Source: Prorocentrum cordatum
Taxonomy: Eukaryota; Sar; Dinophyceae; Prorocentrales; Prorocentraceae
DNA: 64,000 bases
Direction: 5' to 3'
Assembly: GCA_963575745.1 (NCBI GenBank)
Contig: CAUYUJ010018468.1
Span: 1 to 64,000, forward strand
Positions 20,923-31,735 of this stretch are shown one piece after another (within the stretch, counting starts at the first letter, position 1; the number at the start of each line of letters is the position of its first letter). The notes below the pieces were generated by a model that saw only the letters and a list, made by a program, of their open reading frames with translations, searched no databases and was not told where the DNA came from. The translations under genes were made by a program, and so were the position numbers.

Positions 20923-21829
20923 CGTCGACGCCGATGAGCGTGTACTCCGCGTGTCTGGTGGGGATACTTTTTGTTCGGCGGCTCCGAGGCAGCGGACAGG
21001 GGGCGGCAGGCGTCGCCTGGGCCAGCAGGCGAGGCGAATTAGCTACAACAGGCAACGCACCTGCAAGAATGCGAGGCGTGCACATGCACTGAGCAGAGTG
21101 CTCCGCATTAAGGCGAACGCACCTTGGCGCCAGCCACGCCGAGGCGACGCAGACCGCAGCGGCATGCAACGGGGAGTCGCCCTGTCGGCGCCAGCCCGCT
21201 CAGCCAACCTAGCCGAAGAGGACAGGTAGAACCGAAGCGACACGCTGAAGGCTGAACCACTCAGCGCGAGGTCCGTACCACCGCCGCACTTATGAGATGC
21301 ATGCCCCTCTAGGAGGCCCCCATGTTGGATTTCTTAAAAGTAGTCCCGGAACAGGTGTTAGATACGATCCGTGATACAAGCCCAAATACATGCAACACAA
21401 CATTTTCGAGTATGATACCTGCACAAGGTATCGGTGCGCTTGCGGAGCCCATGTAAGATACCCGCATACATATCCCCCAACTACAAACCGTTTCGTAGGC
21501 CATGCGCAGCACCTCAGGAAGACATAGCCGCAATGTAGCCCGAGGGGGTTTGCTATGTGGTGTAATCTGCGCGCAGCGAACCACGTCCGCTGGCTACGCG
21601 GAGCAGTTCGCGTGGACGGTGCAGGCAACGTGGCGCAATATACGCGGGAGAGGGTAGGAGGATGAGGGGAGAAGGCGAGGAGGGCAGGGAGGGGGGCGTG
21701 CAAAGCCTGTCCATATACTTTCCGTGCGAGGCTGGACACGTTCTGGGTTTGAGCCTTGTAAGCCAGCTTGGGGCCATCGTTTCGAATGGTTAAACGCATT
21801 TTCCGTCGCTGTTTAGGCTCTGCTGCAGA
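20923..21829. other. Spacer without a supported gene
   Basis: Unique, moderately G+C-rich sequence with short inverted words (CGCGTAGCC, ACTCCGC). Minus-strand frames here overlap the start of the next plus-strand gene and lack support. Confidence 0.4.
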
Positions 21830-22130
21830 TGACGAGTTCAGTGTTGTGTGTTCTTTTCCTTTATGCAGCGAAGCGTTGCATGGATGTTTCTGGCGGCGCT
21901 TCTGGAGGCGAGTGTCTCGCGTCCTGGGGTGACGAGGTGGCCAGCGGCAGTGACGCTGGTGAGAGGGGGCTCGCGTCTTTTGGTGAGCCCGAGGTCGCCG
22001 AATTGTCGGGCTGGGCCTCTGATGGGCCCAGCAACGACGGGGGGCCACTGCGCGACGGGGACTCGCATCACGAAGTCGCAGCAGCTTGCCCTCGCACGTG
22101 CATCGCCTGACATTCGCGGCCACGGATTGG

Positions 22131-24980
22131 ACATGAGCCTTAGATTCAGTGCCTTGCGGCACCGCGTGCGCAAGCGGCTCGCGACGTGCCTCGATCACCG
22201 CCCTGCCGCGCCAGAGCTTGTAGCTCTGGAGGACCTGGGCGTCCGCGACGAGGGCGCCGAGGGCGAGGACGACCTCGCTGAGGCGGTCGTCGCTGTCGAG
22301 CCTGGTGTGCCACCGCCAGAGCCCGAGCGCCACGCCTTGGCGGGGTCCCTCGAGATGATGGCTGCCATCGTTCAGGCTGCGTCTCTAAATGTTGCTTGTC
22401 GTGCCCATTCCTCCCCGAAATTCCTTGGACATCATGTGGGTCTAGCTTCGCGGCCCTGTTGGGCCTACGTGAGCTCTCGAAACCATTGCCTGGGCAATAT
22501 CCGTGGGGGTTTGTTGATAGGAAGGTTTCAGGGCCTGGAACCTCCCCTTCAACAAACGCATTGTTTGACGTTGCCTTATCCGAGGCCCATGCGGGCCAGC
22601 TGCATCCCGACCCGAAGCGCGCCCTGGCACTGCAGCACTACGCCCAGACCAGTTCACATCGCCAGGCTGGCTTTTGTGCCGAGGCTGAATCGCTCGGCCT
22701 CGACCTCCGAGCTGCCCAGGCGCTCCTCCACTGCACGGCGTCCTCGAGTGTATTGATGCATCGGCGGGGTTTTGTTCGGATGGTGACTGGATTGGTCCGG
22801 GGCGTCGTTGCATCTGGAGGCGCGGCGATCTGCTATTATAGTGAGCTCAGGTACGACGAAACTCCAATGAGGACCAGATGTGTCGACCCAGAGAAGCCAG
22901 GACCCGCCGCTGGAGATCTTCAGCTGGAGGTCGCAGACCATGATCCTGTCAGCTCAATAATCACATCGTGTGTCTCTTCCCACGTGGCCAAGATCGTTCA
23001 GACACTCAGGTCAGAGAATGTGTTGCTCCAACTTGCCAATGGGCAGTTCTTGCTCGTCCGATGTCAGATTCCATGTTGGCTCCAGTGTACATCCGAAGGC
23101 AAGGGCGAGCACTACTTTCAAGCATTGGCTGCAAGTGACGTTGCTGCTGAACTCCCAGAGGACGTTCTGCCGGCATTTCGGCGTCGGCAACGGTGCGTCT
23201 GCACAGACGCCGACGCTGCCGTCGACAGGGCAGAGCGCGCAGTGGCGGCCAATGACAGAAGATGGGTGGTTCTCAAGACCAAGTGCGAAGTCCATCGCGT
23301 GTACCACTGGCATGAGGATGTGTTTGACCAGATAGGCCACGTGGTGAATCGCATGCGACACATCGCAAATGCTTTGAACGGTGGTGATGCCATGAGGTCG
23401 TTCCGCAAGGTTCTGCGACGCACCATCGGCGGCATGCTGCACTACGTGCCCAACGTTCGCCCTCAACCCGCACAAGTGCGTCGCAACATCAGCCTCCTCG
23501 ACGTTGTTTTGGCACGGAAGCCTCCAACCCACCTGCTAAGGCGAGTCTTGCTGTTGACGTTTGCCAACGGCGATTGGAGCGACAGGAGCCGCATCACACA
23601 TTATTGCAACGGTTGCTGCAAGAGTGAGGCTGACTGCAGGAGAACAATATCAGGTATGTTTGCTAGTGCTTTGGCTTCTTGCGCTCCTAAGCCTTGGCCG
23701 TTGAAGCGGTGGGTTGGCGCAGACGAGTCGGTGTCGTGGCTGGGGCTCATGGAGAGTGTTCACGGCTTGCTCACCACTGCGTTTCTTCAGTGGTCTGGTA
23801 CTGCTCCATCTCCTTCGTCGGCTGGTCATCCCAAGTTTCGTGGCGACGAGTCGGACGACGATGCCGTTCCTGCCGCCTGTGGCGGCGGCGGTGACGGGCG
23901 CGATGGCCAGCCCGACCTTGGCGCAGCTGCAGGCGCCGACCCGAGTGATGCCAAGAGGAAGGATCAGTCGAAGCACCGCTATCTCGGCGGCAAGTGGTTG
24001 CGGGATAATGGTGGCTACGCCCTCGGTACTTTCATCATGATATCGAAGGTGATTGCGCCTCTGACGAATATCATGGATAACTACTTGCGTGCTGGTTCGG
24101 AACTTCAGGACAAGGTCGAGGAGCAGAGAAAGCTTTTCGGCGTTCCTGGGGTTGCACGTTGGGTTGTGAGAATCATGGGCTCAGTGTTGCTCACCGCCAG
24201 TATCCTTGGAAATTGTTCTTACTGTTGCGCCCTGATCGGCGCGCTGGGGTGCTCGCCGAGGTAGCGTCGGATTGCAAGCGCATGATGGACCCCTGGAGCG
24301 CAGCGATCGTGGATACGTATTCGGAGTCAGAGCTTGGGCTGCTGACCCCAGCTTGCTTGGCCGAGATTTCCGCCAGCGCGGAGCTGCTGCAGAGGGAGAC
24401 GATTAGCGTCGAGGCCAAGCATGCTGCGATCCGGAGAGTTTTGCAGCAACATTCTGTTCAGACTCACGCTGTTTTGTTCGCTCACATGTCGGCGAGGAGG
24501 ACTTGCAAGGAGTTTCGGCAGTTGTTTGCAGAGTACAAGCGGCAACACCGAGACTGCGCAGACACATCCAGCACAGTTCCTGCTCGATCGTCGGACGAGC
24601 AGGTGAAGCCGACCAAGAAGCGCCGCGCTTGCTATGGCGGAGCTTGGAGGTTATTCATTCGGGAGCAGACGGTTGGCACCCGCGAGTTCGGGAATATTGC
24701 GCAATTGTCTGAGCAGTACCGTGCGCTTGGCGACGAGGAACGGCGTCGTCTCACTGAGCTTGGCAGGGAAGGAACTGCCCGTCGAGCGGCTGGGCACAGC
24801 TCCACCTTCGGTGAGAAACCTCGGGACGAGCGGCGGAAGCAAGAGAAGAGGGATCGAGACCTTGCAGTACAGAGGCTGGCGCATGCAAAGCGTCACGGTG
24901 GTAGCATACCTGACGTTGTCGGTTCAGAGCTCGTTGCTTTCACTCACGTGCCGCCCCGTCTTGATGGCGGCCCTCATTAG
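22131..24980 (+). pseudogene. Large transposase-like ORF, broken by frameshifts
   Basis: This is one protein read in three pieces. Frame 2 runs from the Met at about 22133 (MSLRFSALRHRVRKRL) to about 22400. Frame 1 then runs to 24264, and frame 0 from about 24230 to the TAG at 24978-24980. The middle piece contains a block reading CTDADAAVDRAERA, then KTKCEVHRVYHWHEDVFDQ, then FANGDWSDRSRITHYCNGCC. The Asp in the first block, a Cys-x-Val-His and a late Cys cluster recall unclassified protist transposase-like families, but this is inference. The last piece has a GGAWRLFIREQ segment and a highly basic tail. Nearly 3 kb without an intron differs from genes A-D and fits a mobile or retroposed origin. 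Confidence 0.45.
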
Positions 24981-24998
24981 CTACCAAATCAGCGGTCT

Positions 24999-26786
24999 TT
25001 GGACTACTTGATTCAGTTGAGGTCAAACTTGAGGCTGGCATCGGATGCTCGGAGACTCGCAGATCGCAGAGACGACGAAGACCGAGTGGCACGCATCAGG
25101 AGTGGCGCTGATACGGTCAAGCATTTGTCTCTGATTGCGCCCGAGATCGGCTTGCGCGCCGCTGATTTTGCGTCCGTTTCTCATGCAGATGCTGCGGTTG
25201 GCATCCTTCGCTGGAGTTCGGGGGATCTGTCGCTGAGGGTACAGCGCGCTCTTTCATTGCCGATGCGGGGGGCTCCTGCGCGATTGGCCAGGGCGTTGCT
25301 GGACACGTGGGCCCAACTGCACCAGGCGATCGATTTCAAGAGCATCCCGATCTTCGCAGAGGCTGGCCATGGCACCTGGACCGACTGCGCGGAGGCAGGC
25401 ATGTGCTTGTGCGGCGTGCATGGTAAGGTCATGAAGTCGTTCCAGTCGAAGCTTGAGCACCCCATCAAGCGACAATGCCCTCCTAAGTCAACTTTGCGCG
25501 AGAAGCTCGTCAACGCCGAAGTTGTCATCTTGCTGATCGGGCAATCCAAGCCAAAGGAGTATGACAGGAGCCAGGCATGGGACGACAGCTTAGTCCCAGA
25601 TGCACCAATCCAGGCAGCTCGCTTCCTACACGTCGGCCATCATTCGCTGAACCCTTGGAGATCAATGTTCCATGAGCTGATCGGTCCTGTTATCGTGGAT
25701 GCATCTGTGCCGTTGCCTCCCCTCGTCAGCTTGCAAGGCACCCGCAACTTCCTCACGATATGGGAGCTGGTATATTCAGTTGGCTTTGATTTGAGGTGGG
25801 CCTGTGCATTGTATTCGGCAGTCTTTTCGGCGTCTGGGACGGGCGAGTTCTTGCCTGACGGCTTATCTTCTCAATTTGTCGAGGGGTCGATTCGGCTGGT
25901 GTGGAACCCCTGGTGCCCGAAGCCTCGCAAGCGTGCTGGTCGGATGCCGAGTGGCATGCTAGCCAGCTGGGCTGATGATGCAGATGTCTCGGAGCACCAG
26001 CCTGGGGTCGAGGGCCCGCTTGCCATCCATGACGGGGACGGTGTCGAGGGCTCGTTCGAAGATGCTGACCCAGACGATATGTTTGCATATTGTGGCGTGG
26101 ATGATTCTGGGTTGGGCAACGGCGCGCCGCCTGAATGCGGTGGTCTAGATGTCCCTGTTGACTTTCCGTCAGAGGTGCTGGAGTACGAGCCTGGTGGGGA
26201 CAGCGATGCCAGCTCTGTCGGCGACATAATCGATGCACTTGTCGTCGCAGATGCGCTCCAGCTTGAGGGGCCTGGGCTCGACCATGATCGAGACGCGGCT
26301 CGACCTGCTGGAGCTGTGCTTCGGCCTGGGGCAGCATCGAGCTCAGGCGCGCCAGCTGCCGTGCCAGAGGACCCGCCTCCCCCGCCACCGCTTCCAGTTG
26401 AGCTGCCAGGGCCGAGGTCCATCATTGTCGACATTGGTTCTGGCACGCTGACTTGGTATCGATCGAGCCACGACTTTGTCGCTAACTGCCGCGCCGCTGG
26501 GCACGGCAAGTCAGGTCAGCGCAAGAGGCACAAGACGTCGTATGCTAATGCTGTGCGCCCAGCGCAGGGGGGGCCTGCTGTTTTTTTGGCTGCGTGGCTG
26601 CTGGATGGCGCCAGGGGCGAGTATCTGGACAATCGCTCGCACAAGGCGGATTTCGTTGTCTCGTGGCAGCAGAGGAACGACGCCAGGGAGGTGCTGCGCG
26701 GGCTGCCGAACGGAGCCCTTCTTCTTTCGAAGGAGAGGCCCAAGCGGCCTGGGGAGGATACAGAGGAGCCGCGTGAGCTCCCATAG
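24999..26786 (+). CDS. C-terminal continuation or separate 595-codon ORF
   Basis: It is in the same frame as the preceding piece and separated from it only by the TAG at 24978-24980 and five codons. Sequence quality is protein-like across the stop, so it is probably the C-terminal half of one protein of about 1,500 residues. It contains a Cys cluster (CAEAGMCLCGVHGK), a WELVYSVGFDLRWACALYS segment, and then an acidic, proline-rich low-complexity region (about codons 330-470). A basic C-terminus ends KERPKRPGED. There is no recognised domain. If the TAG is real, Met 24999 would be the start. Confidence 0.5.
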   Translation: MDYLIQLRSNLRLASDARRLADRRDDEDRVARIRSGADTVKHLSLIAPEIGLRAADFASVSHADAAVGILRWSSGDLSLRVQRALSLPMRGAPARLARALLDTWAQLHQAIDFKSIPIFAEAGHGTWTDCAEAGMCLCGVHGKVMKSFQSKLEHPIKRQCPPKSTLREKLVNAEVVILLIGQSKPKEYDRSQAWDDSLVPDAPIQAARFLHVGHHSLNPWRSMFHELIGPVIVDASVPLPPLVSLQGTRNFLTIWELVYSVGFDLRWACALYSAVFSASGTGEFLPDGLSSQFVEGSIRLVWNPWCPKPRKRAGRMPSGMLASWADDADVSEHQPGVEGPLAIHDGDGVEGSFEDADPDDMFAYCGVDDSGLGNGAPPECGGLDVPVDFPSEVLEYEPGGDSDASSVGDIIDALVVADALQLEGPGLDHDRDAARPAGAVLRPGAASSSGAPAAVPEDPPPPPPLPVELPGPRSIIVDIGSGTLTWYRSSHDFVANCRAAGHGKSGQRKRHKTSYANAVRPAQGGPAVFLAAWLLDGARGEYLDNRSHKADFVVSWQQRNDAREVLRGLPNGALLLSKERPKRPGEDTEEPRELP

Positions 26787-28123
26787 AAAGATTGACACAT
26801 GCCAGTATTTCTTGTGTGCACATACACAGCTTCGCTGATGTGTCCTTCTCATCCGATTCAGCTTCGCTGGCCCCGTTACGGCCCAGCTTCGCTGTTGGCA
26901 CGCCTGGCGGGGACAAGGTGTAGAACCAACCTGAGGAGGGGGGGGGGCTGCCAAGTAGAGGGGTGTGCCTGGGGGGGTTGGGGGAGGGGGCTAGAATGGG
27001 GACGGGGGGGGATCGGGGCGGGGGAGGGAGGGACAGGGCCCCACCAAAGCGATTTCAGCACGACCACGGGGACAACTCCAGCACTCCCCAAGCACACTTG
27101 CCACACGATTTCTCGTTAACTGTCCATGGGGGGTGGGTGGGCCTCAGGGCACCAAGGGGGTCTCCTTGGGGCTCCAACTACTGAAGGGCCGTGCTGGCCT
27201 TCCTGGTGAGTTCGATGATGCACGGAGCGTGCGTGCGCTTGAGTCCCGCTAGATGGGAGGCGGATCCTTAGATTGTGTCTTTGGGGTCTCTGGGTGTCTC
27301 TTGGACCTCTGGGGTCTGCGAGGTCTCTGGGTCGTTGGGTCTGATGGTGTCTCTGGCATTTGCGCCGCGCGTGGTGCTGTTAAGGGCGCCTGCGCAGTTT
27401 ACGCTGTGCAAGTCCTAAACATACGATCGGCTTGCGGTCGAATGGCGATCGGCGGTTGGCCGATAGGCAAACATGTCGATTGTATGGCGGTCGATTTAGA
27501 CTTAAAAGGGCTCTCAGGTGGTTCCGATGGGGGATCTAGAAGGCCCTGAGCTGGCCCGATTGGCTTAGACGTAGGGCCATCTGCCTGGGTGTCTGATCGT
27601 TTGCGCGGCTGCCACCCCCCCGACGACCACTAGAGGCCCCCAATGGTCCAGAAGATCCTTGAACGCAGCCTCATATAGCACGTGCTCTAAGCCATAGGAC
27701 GCACATGGTTAGCAAAGCAGGGCAACAAGCACAATGCACTATTACAACATGGCGGCACGTTGCATGCTTGGGCGCCGCAAAGCACTGCAAGGCTAGGTGT
27801 TCACTCGTATGTGGGAAGCGTTTGCCTCGACCATCTTAACATTCGTGTTGGGGGGCTCGCGTCAAAATTGTGCCCCATACGGTAACATAGCTGATGTATA
27901 GGCTCGGGACGTGGGCGTGAACACACAGTGCTTCCCAGTGTATGCACCCAACGGCTTAACACCCGAGCCTCCTATGTGCTGTTGCCGAACTGAATGCCCA
28001 TGCTGCTGAAACGCTACATTCATGGCAAGCCCCCACATGTCCAGATCCTCAACCTCTCCCCCTTTCCGCAGCCATCTCACCGCGAGACTTTGAGTTCGGG
28101 GATATTGAGATATCGTTCCAGAG
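26787..28123. other. Spacer with G-rich runs and CTTCGCTG repeats
   Basis: Three copies of CAGCTTCGCTG lie at 26827-26895. Long G runs lie at 26938-27030, and degenerate GTCTCTGGGGTCTC repeats at 27280-27345. I see no gene. Confidence 0.45.
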
Positions 28124-28390
28124 ATGGCTCGTCGCGATGCGATTCCCCCCGCGGCCGTCGGGCCACATGTTCGGAAGCGTTGGCGCCGCCTGACCCTGCA
28201 GCTGAAGACAGAGAAACTGAAAAACAAGAGCCTCCGCTCCAGGGCCAAGAGCCCCCGCACTTTTCTGAACAACCTGAAGACCTGGACGGAGACCGCAGAG
28301 TCTGACGACAACACAAGGGCCGTCAACGGGGCGGCGGCGCTCCCGGAGGCCGTCGCCGCGCATGAGGCCGAAAACGAGGAGCCAGAGTGA
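28124..28390 (+). CDS. Small basic-to-acidic hypothetical protein, 88 codons
   Basis: The ATG at 28124 opens MARRDAIPPAAVGPHVRKRW. The N-terminal half is strongly basic (KNKSLRSRAK) and the C-terminal half acidic (AAHEAENEEPE), ending in TGA at 28388. This charge split resembles small nucleic-acid-associated proteins, but nothing specific is recognised. It could be an exon rather than a whole gene. Confidence 0.4.
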   Translation: MARRDAIPPAAVGPHVRKRWRRLTLQLKTEKLKNKSLRSRAKSPRTFLNNLKTWTETAESDDNTRAVNGAAALPEAVAAHEAENEEPE

Positions 28391-29490
28391 GGATTAGTTG
28401 CCTCCCAGCGCGCGCCTTGAAGGGGGGAAGGGGAACGGACTAGCGGTAACATAAGCAGCAGTGGCTGCGGAGGGCAGGGGGGGGCGGGGACAGAGGGGGA
28501 GGAGGCGGGAGGGAGGTGCGGGTGAGATAAGGAAGAGGATAGGGAAAGAGACTTGGGGCGTTTGGCTAACTTTCCCTGCGGCGCAGCGGTTCGGATCGCC
28601 AGAGAAGCGATGTTAGTCTCTCAATTCTTAACCCCTGTCGGGGAACCCGCCTGGCCGTTATTCCCGACCCCTGCCAGGGAATCCGCCCGACCCCCAATGA
28701 AGGTAACCAATCGGCGGTTCGCGCTCAACGTATGGGTGTCCAGCTGCACGCCGCTTATATATGTGTATTGCAACGTATAGGTGAGAACTGCGTGGTATGC
28801 TATGCTGCGCTATGGCACGGGCTATGCGTGATCATACTAGCTATCACTAGCTTAATGCCTACGGACTACACTGATGGATGACTGCTTCTTGACACGTTCC
28901 CTCCCCAGGGCTGCATGTGTCAGGTCATCGTGATGGCCATTCCAGGCGTGGTTTCGCAGTGTTTAGGGTACAGCTGTATAGTTCGACGTGCGCCATTAGC
29001 AGTTATGCAGCATTTTGCTGTGTGCGTGTTCATACATCAACATGTCGTGCCACGCATTGTGTCACATGTTCACGCGGAGGATTGTGCAGCATGTTCACAC
29101 CGCCTTCGTTTGCATTGCTACCTCCTTCCCCCCTCCCCCCCGAGCCCCCAGGCGGCGAGCGTGGACACGGGCGCCTGCGATTGGGGCAGGCGTGTCGCCA
29201 ATTGCAAGTGCTGGTGAAGGCCGCCTCGTTTCTTCTGTTACGCTTTGTGCCCCATGTTCACGCGCAGGACCAGGTGTGGAGCATGTTCGCAGCGCCACTT
29301 TGCATGCCTTTGTACACCGCCATCGGCATGGCCTGCGTTTATAGGCTGCCTGAGCAGTATAGCCAGGCACCCAGCAAGTGCCCTGCGGGTGCGCGCCCCA
29401 ACCCGCGGCCCCCTTGCAGCTATTGCAAGGGGTGCCAGCAGGTGGCCGCACCTCCCAGCAGGTACTTTGCGCGCGCGTCAACTCCTAGGC
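28391..29490. other. Spacer without a supported gene
   Basis: G-rich at 28420-28540, then unique sequence with repeated CATGTTCACrC words (about 29030-29100 and 29255-29290). No convincing coding frame. Confidence 0.4.
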
Positions 29491-29494
29491 GGTT

Positions 29495-29935
29495 CGCCAG
29501 CAGGTACCGAGCATGTACTTCGCACGTACTTCCCAGGTGCTGTCGCACCGCGACGAGCGTCGAGCAAGTACTTCGCAGGTACTTCGCACCTACCCTGGGT
29601 TCGTAGCAGGTGCCGAGCAGGTACTTCGCAGGTACTTGGCAGGTACTTCGCCGCAGGTACTTAGCAGGTACTTAGCAGGTACTTCGCAGGTAATTTTCAG
29701 GCGCAGCAGGTACTTCGCAAGTACTTTTCAGGTACCGCAGGTACTTCGCAGGTACTTCGCAGGTACTTCGCGGCGGCGCCACGTTCGCCACAGGTACTTC
29801 GCAGGTACCTTGCGGGTGGCGCTCGTTCTGGTAGGTACCCAGCAGGTACTTAGCAGGTACCTCCCGAGGTGCCCCAGGATCGGCCGCTGCCTCAGCAAGT
29901 ACTTAACAGGTACTTGGCAGGTACTTGCCAGGTGC
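29495..29935 (+). repeat. GCAGGTACTTC minisatellite, ~11-bp period
   Basis: More than 25 copies of CAGGTACTTcG/aG/gG with occasional longer spacers. Two stray copies occur at about 38187-38215. Every unit contains AGGTAC, which resembles a GT splice donor. Confidence 0.9.
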
Positions 29936-30820
29936 GCCTGCACACTCACAATCTACCCCCCCGCCAGCCGTGCCCCCCCCCTGCCCTACCTCGGCGCGCG
30001 CGGGCAGGTCGCGCTGCGTGTTCCCAGCCTATGCCGCTCGCGGCAGCAGGTATCGCTGCGCGGCGCAGCACTAGGGGCGCGCGCAAGGGGGTCTACACCT
30101 GGCTAGCCCCGTCCAATTTCCAGAGGCCGCGCCGACGCTGTGGGCGATTGAACCTCCGTCGGTGCGCGTTACCGATCCTGGTTCCACCAGTTTGGCAGGG
30201 ACGTAGGGCTGCATGGCGAGCGGCGCAGCAGGTTGCGTTAAATACGGGGCGCGGCTAGGCATGTGGTTGCCCGCGACAGGGCTGCGGCGCGGGCACATTG
30301 CCAGGGATTTGTGGGGGGCTAGCGCGCGATTGTATGTGGTGGGGCAGCTGTGTTTGTTGCGTCGCAGTTTGCACGTGGTCATATCCTGGGGCTGCGGCGC
30401 GCGGGCGTGCTTTGCCGCGCACGGCGGAGGGCATAGGACAGCGTTGTCGCATCGACGATGCTGGCGGGCCCAAGTGCATTCGACTCGGCAAGCGGAATGG
30501 TCCCGCGAAGGCTCGCATGGGTCTTGTCGACGAAGGCATGTTGTAGGTCTTCGCGCCTGGATGCGTTGCAAACAGGCTGGTTCGTTTGCATATGTTTGGA
30601 GGGTGTTGCGAGGGAGATGGCGCGCTGGTGGGATGTTTCCAGACTCACGCCAGAGGCTTTCGGTTGGATCGTTCGCGAGTCTAGGTAGTTTGCCCAGAAG
30701 GGTTCTGCTATGCGTGCGTCCGAGAGTAAGTTGGAACAAAGGCGAGCATCTCGACGGACAGCGAGCACTGTTGTATTTCAAGTGGGTGTTCATCATGTAG
30801 GTGCAATCGCCTTAGCTTCA
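29936..30820. other. G+C-rich spacer
   Basis: Frames of up to 241 codons occur on both strands but overlap each other and look compositional. No gene is supported. Confidence 0.4.
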
Positions 30821-30821
30821 A

Positions 30822-31110
30822 ACTTAGCCCGAACCCTAGCCGTAGCCGTGGCCCGAGCCTTAGCCCTGGCCCTAGCCTTAGCGTAGCCCTAACCCTTACC
30901 TGGGCCCTAGCCCTTGCCTTAGCCTTGGGCCTGGCCAAAGCCTTCGCCTCAGCCCTGGCCCTAGCACTAGCCGTAGCCGATGGCTCTAACGCTAGCCTCA
31001 GCCCTAGCCTTGGCCACAACCTTAGCCTTAGCCGTGGCCCCTTGCTCCCCATAGCCATTGCCCTAGCCCTAGCCCTAGCCTTAGCGTTAACTGTAGCCCG
31101 AGCCCCCGCC
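30822..31110 (+). repeat. Degenerate hexamer array (CCTAGC/CCTTAGC)
   Basis: About 290 bp of variants of GCCCTAGCCyTAGC with a mostly 6-bp period. It resembles but does not equal the plant-type telomere repeat (CCCTAAA) reported for dinoflagellates. The degeneracy points to an old internal array. Confidence 0.8.
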
Positions 31111-31384
31111 CCCACCCGAACCATTGTTTCTGCTTCAGCTTAATGTTTTGCCCTGATATCTTGGCTGTATTCTTAGCTCCAAACATCGATGCGGGCCGCA
31201 GTTATTCCAACCCAACCAGACTGGTTTCCAACCGGAGCACGGGACCGCCACCGTTGCCCTGCAGCCGTGGTTTTCTGGAGCCACTTACCTGGCAACATTT
31301 AACGTATGAGCGCGTTTCCGCCAAGTGATTCCATATGCCTTATGCTTCCTCCGTGGGACTCGACGATTTGATTCGCGCGCGCTA

Positions 31385-31570
31385 AGTCAACAATGGGGCG
31401 CCTCGGGTCCTCTGGCGTCTTGGGCTTCGCAACTTTGGGGGGGTTATTGGTGTCTGGGGGCATTGCGGCGTCTTGGGGTGTCTTGGGGGTTCAGCGTCTG
31501 AGGGTGCCTGGGGGCTTTAGGCGCTTGGGGATGTCTGGAGGCATTGGGCCTTTGGGGTGTATTTGCATGT
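31385..31570 (+). repeat. Degenerate GTCTTGGGGTGTCTGGGGG repeats
   Basis: Irregular G-rich units of about 10-15 bp. The same type recurs at 33140-33420. Confidence 0.65.
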
Positions 31571-31735
31571 TCGGTGGTTGTGTTTCGTCTATGGTGCACT
31601 GCATGCGTAGGAACACGCGAAGGAATTGGAACACGGTTCATGCAACCATCCATCACCATCGCTGTTAATCATTGTTTTTCGTAGTCGCAGCCGCGTTTGC
31701 CAAGCAATTGCATAGTCTTGTTTTGCTACCTCCTC

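Noticed and set aside
21290-22333. 347-codon minus-strand ORF
   Set aside because: It overlaps the better-supported plus-strand coding sequence at 22131 onward and looks like a shadow frame.
30071-30796. 241-codon minus-strand and overlapping plus-strand ORFs
   Set aside because: Both strands are open over the same G+C-rich sequence and neither looks like protein.
30822-31110. True chromosome-end telomere
   Set aside because: Too degenerate, wrong unit, and internal to the contig with sequence on both sides.
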